A stretch of 64,000 bases of DNA from Gigaspora rosea. Taxonomy: Eukaryota; Glomeromycota; Glomeromycetes; Diversisporales; Gigasporaceae. The stretch spans positions 169,554-233,553 of the forward strand of contig QKWP01000137.1 in the NCBI GenBank assembly GCA_003550325.1, in the 5' to 3' direction. Positions within the stretch are counted from its first letter, which is position 1, and every line of letters begins with the position of its first letter. Position numbers and translations under genes: made by a program. The notes below the pieces were generated by a model. It did not search any database and was not told the DNA's origin. It saw nothing but the letters and a program-made list of their open reading frames with translations. Below are positions 63,224 through 64,000 of this stretch, piece by piece.

Positions 63224-63320
63224 AGTATTTATCGTATCACATTTTTTATACTTAACGTATCGCATTTTTTATACTTAACGTATCGCATTTTTTTCACTTA
63301 ACGTATCGCATTTTTTACAC
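63224..63320. repeat. ~24-bp tandem repeat, four copies
   Basis: Four copies of (A)CTTAACGTATCGCATTTTTTAT with small changes (first copy AAGTATTTATCGTATCACATT). Confidence 0.8.
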
Positions 63321-64000
63321 ATAATCTGCATAATACCAGTTCAATTAGGGTATATTTTTTAAGCAAATGTTAGTGCGCAAAAATAACTTAAATTTTATAT
63401 TTTAGGAGCATTGAATTCACAATACTTAAGAATATTACACCATAATGCCATTATGATTCTGATTTTATTAAACGAGTGTGCTGCCTGAATTTACATTTAT
63501 TTTAGAGCAAGTTGAATATAACTTTCACAGCTGTTATTACTTTGCAAATGTCAAATTAAAGCAAGCTGATTTATTCAAAATTCATCTTTTGTGCATATTT
63601 TATTTTATAGAAAAATACTAAGTTCTAACGCATAATTTTTCTTATTTATTTACTGCATTACGATCTTGAACAATACCAATACACACAAGAATAAAACTAC
63701 TTTATTCAAAATTTAAAATTAACATATAAGTATTATCTTTTTTGCACCAGTTTATTTTTTTGACTTTTTTAACATATATCTTTATTTTTGTTTAAGATAC
63801 AAACGAATAAAATATCAAGGGTTAATTCTATAAAAAAAAAGAAATATCTCTCAAATATGTTGTACATTAGTTGAAAAAGTTAGCTATCATGTATAACGTT
63901 AGTTGAATAGCTTTCTCAAATGAATATTAACGCAACCAAAAAACTAGTTTTTCTATTCCTTGGTGGTTTCTATGTCCATTGCTGTTGTCTCGCATTAAGA
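63321..64000. other. AT-rich window end
   Basis: No gene, repeat or element recognised in the last ~680 bases. Confidence 0.35.

Noticed and set aside
1-64000. tRNA, rRNA or riboswitch genes
   Set aside because: No cloverleaf, rRNA block or riboswitch core was seen on either strand.

Overview
The window looks like nuclear DNA of an arbuscular mycorrhizal fungus of the Rhizophagus irregularis type. The case for this is the combination of very AT-rich, MITE-packed host DNA, HMG-box proteins resembling the expanded Glomeromycotina MATA-HMG family, degenerate restriction-nuclease-like proteins, and a large block of genes typical of nucleocytoplasmic large DNA viruses (NCLDV, asfarvirus-like). 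From general knowledge, a very long endogenous giant-virus region has been reported in R. irregularis; this window would fit its edge. The species call is inference, because no host marker gene is present.

Layout. (1) 1-~5.8 kb: a minus-strand Ty3/gypsy LTR retrotransposon (gag, protease, reverse transcriptase, RNase H, a twin Cys-rich module, primer-binding site, one LTR) that runs off the left edge. (2) ~6.27-40 kb: a gene-dense fossil giant-virus block, visibly less AT-rich than its surroundings. Genes lie on both strands with short gaps and A-rich leaders. It holds a family B DNA polymerase, a PCNA-like clamp, a PIF1-type helicase, an RNase H1-like gene, both ribonucleotide reductase subunits, a Nudix plus deoxynucleoside-kinase-like gene, a PP2C-like phosphatase, two HMG-box genes, two F-box-like genes, Cys-rich and CCHC zinc proteins, small membrane proteins and many unknowns. 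Many of these genes are broken and some look whole, as expected of a decaying integrated genome. (3) Two AT-rich nuclease-like genes (14.3 kb and 40.1 kb) differ in composition from the viral genes and may be host insertions. (4) 40.98-43 kb: GC-rich hairpins and a broken IS1595/Merlin-type transposase. (5) 43.15-44.3 kb: an eight-copy ~137-bp array with intron-like signals. (6) 44.4-64 kb: AT-rich host repeat DNA. It contains a remnant resembling the front of a zinc-finger plus PolB protein, an exon-duplicated hydrophobic gene candidate, a 2.4-kb hAT-like element built of five palindromes, several MITEs with clear target-site duplications, a nested stack of fold-back elements, and a 3.7-kb Ginger-type DNA transposon with ~115-bp inverted repeats.

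How the genes fit together: the viral genes form a recognisable replication and nucleotide-supply toolkit (polymerase, clamp, helicase, both RNR subunits, a nucleotide-cleaning or salvage fusion). Host-interaction candidates (HMG-box, F-box, PP2C, zinc-finger proteins) sit beside them. All assignments come from motifs read by eye; no database search was run.
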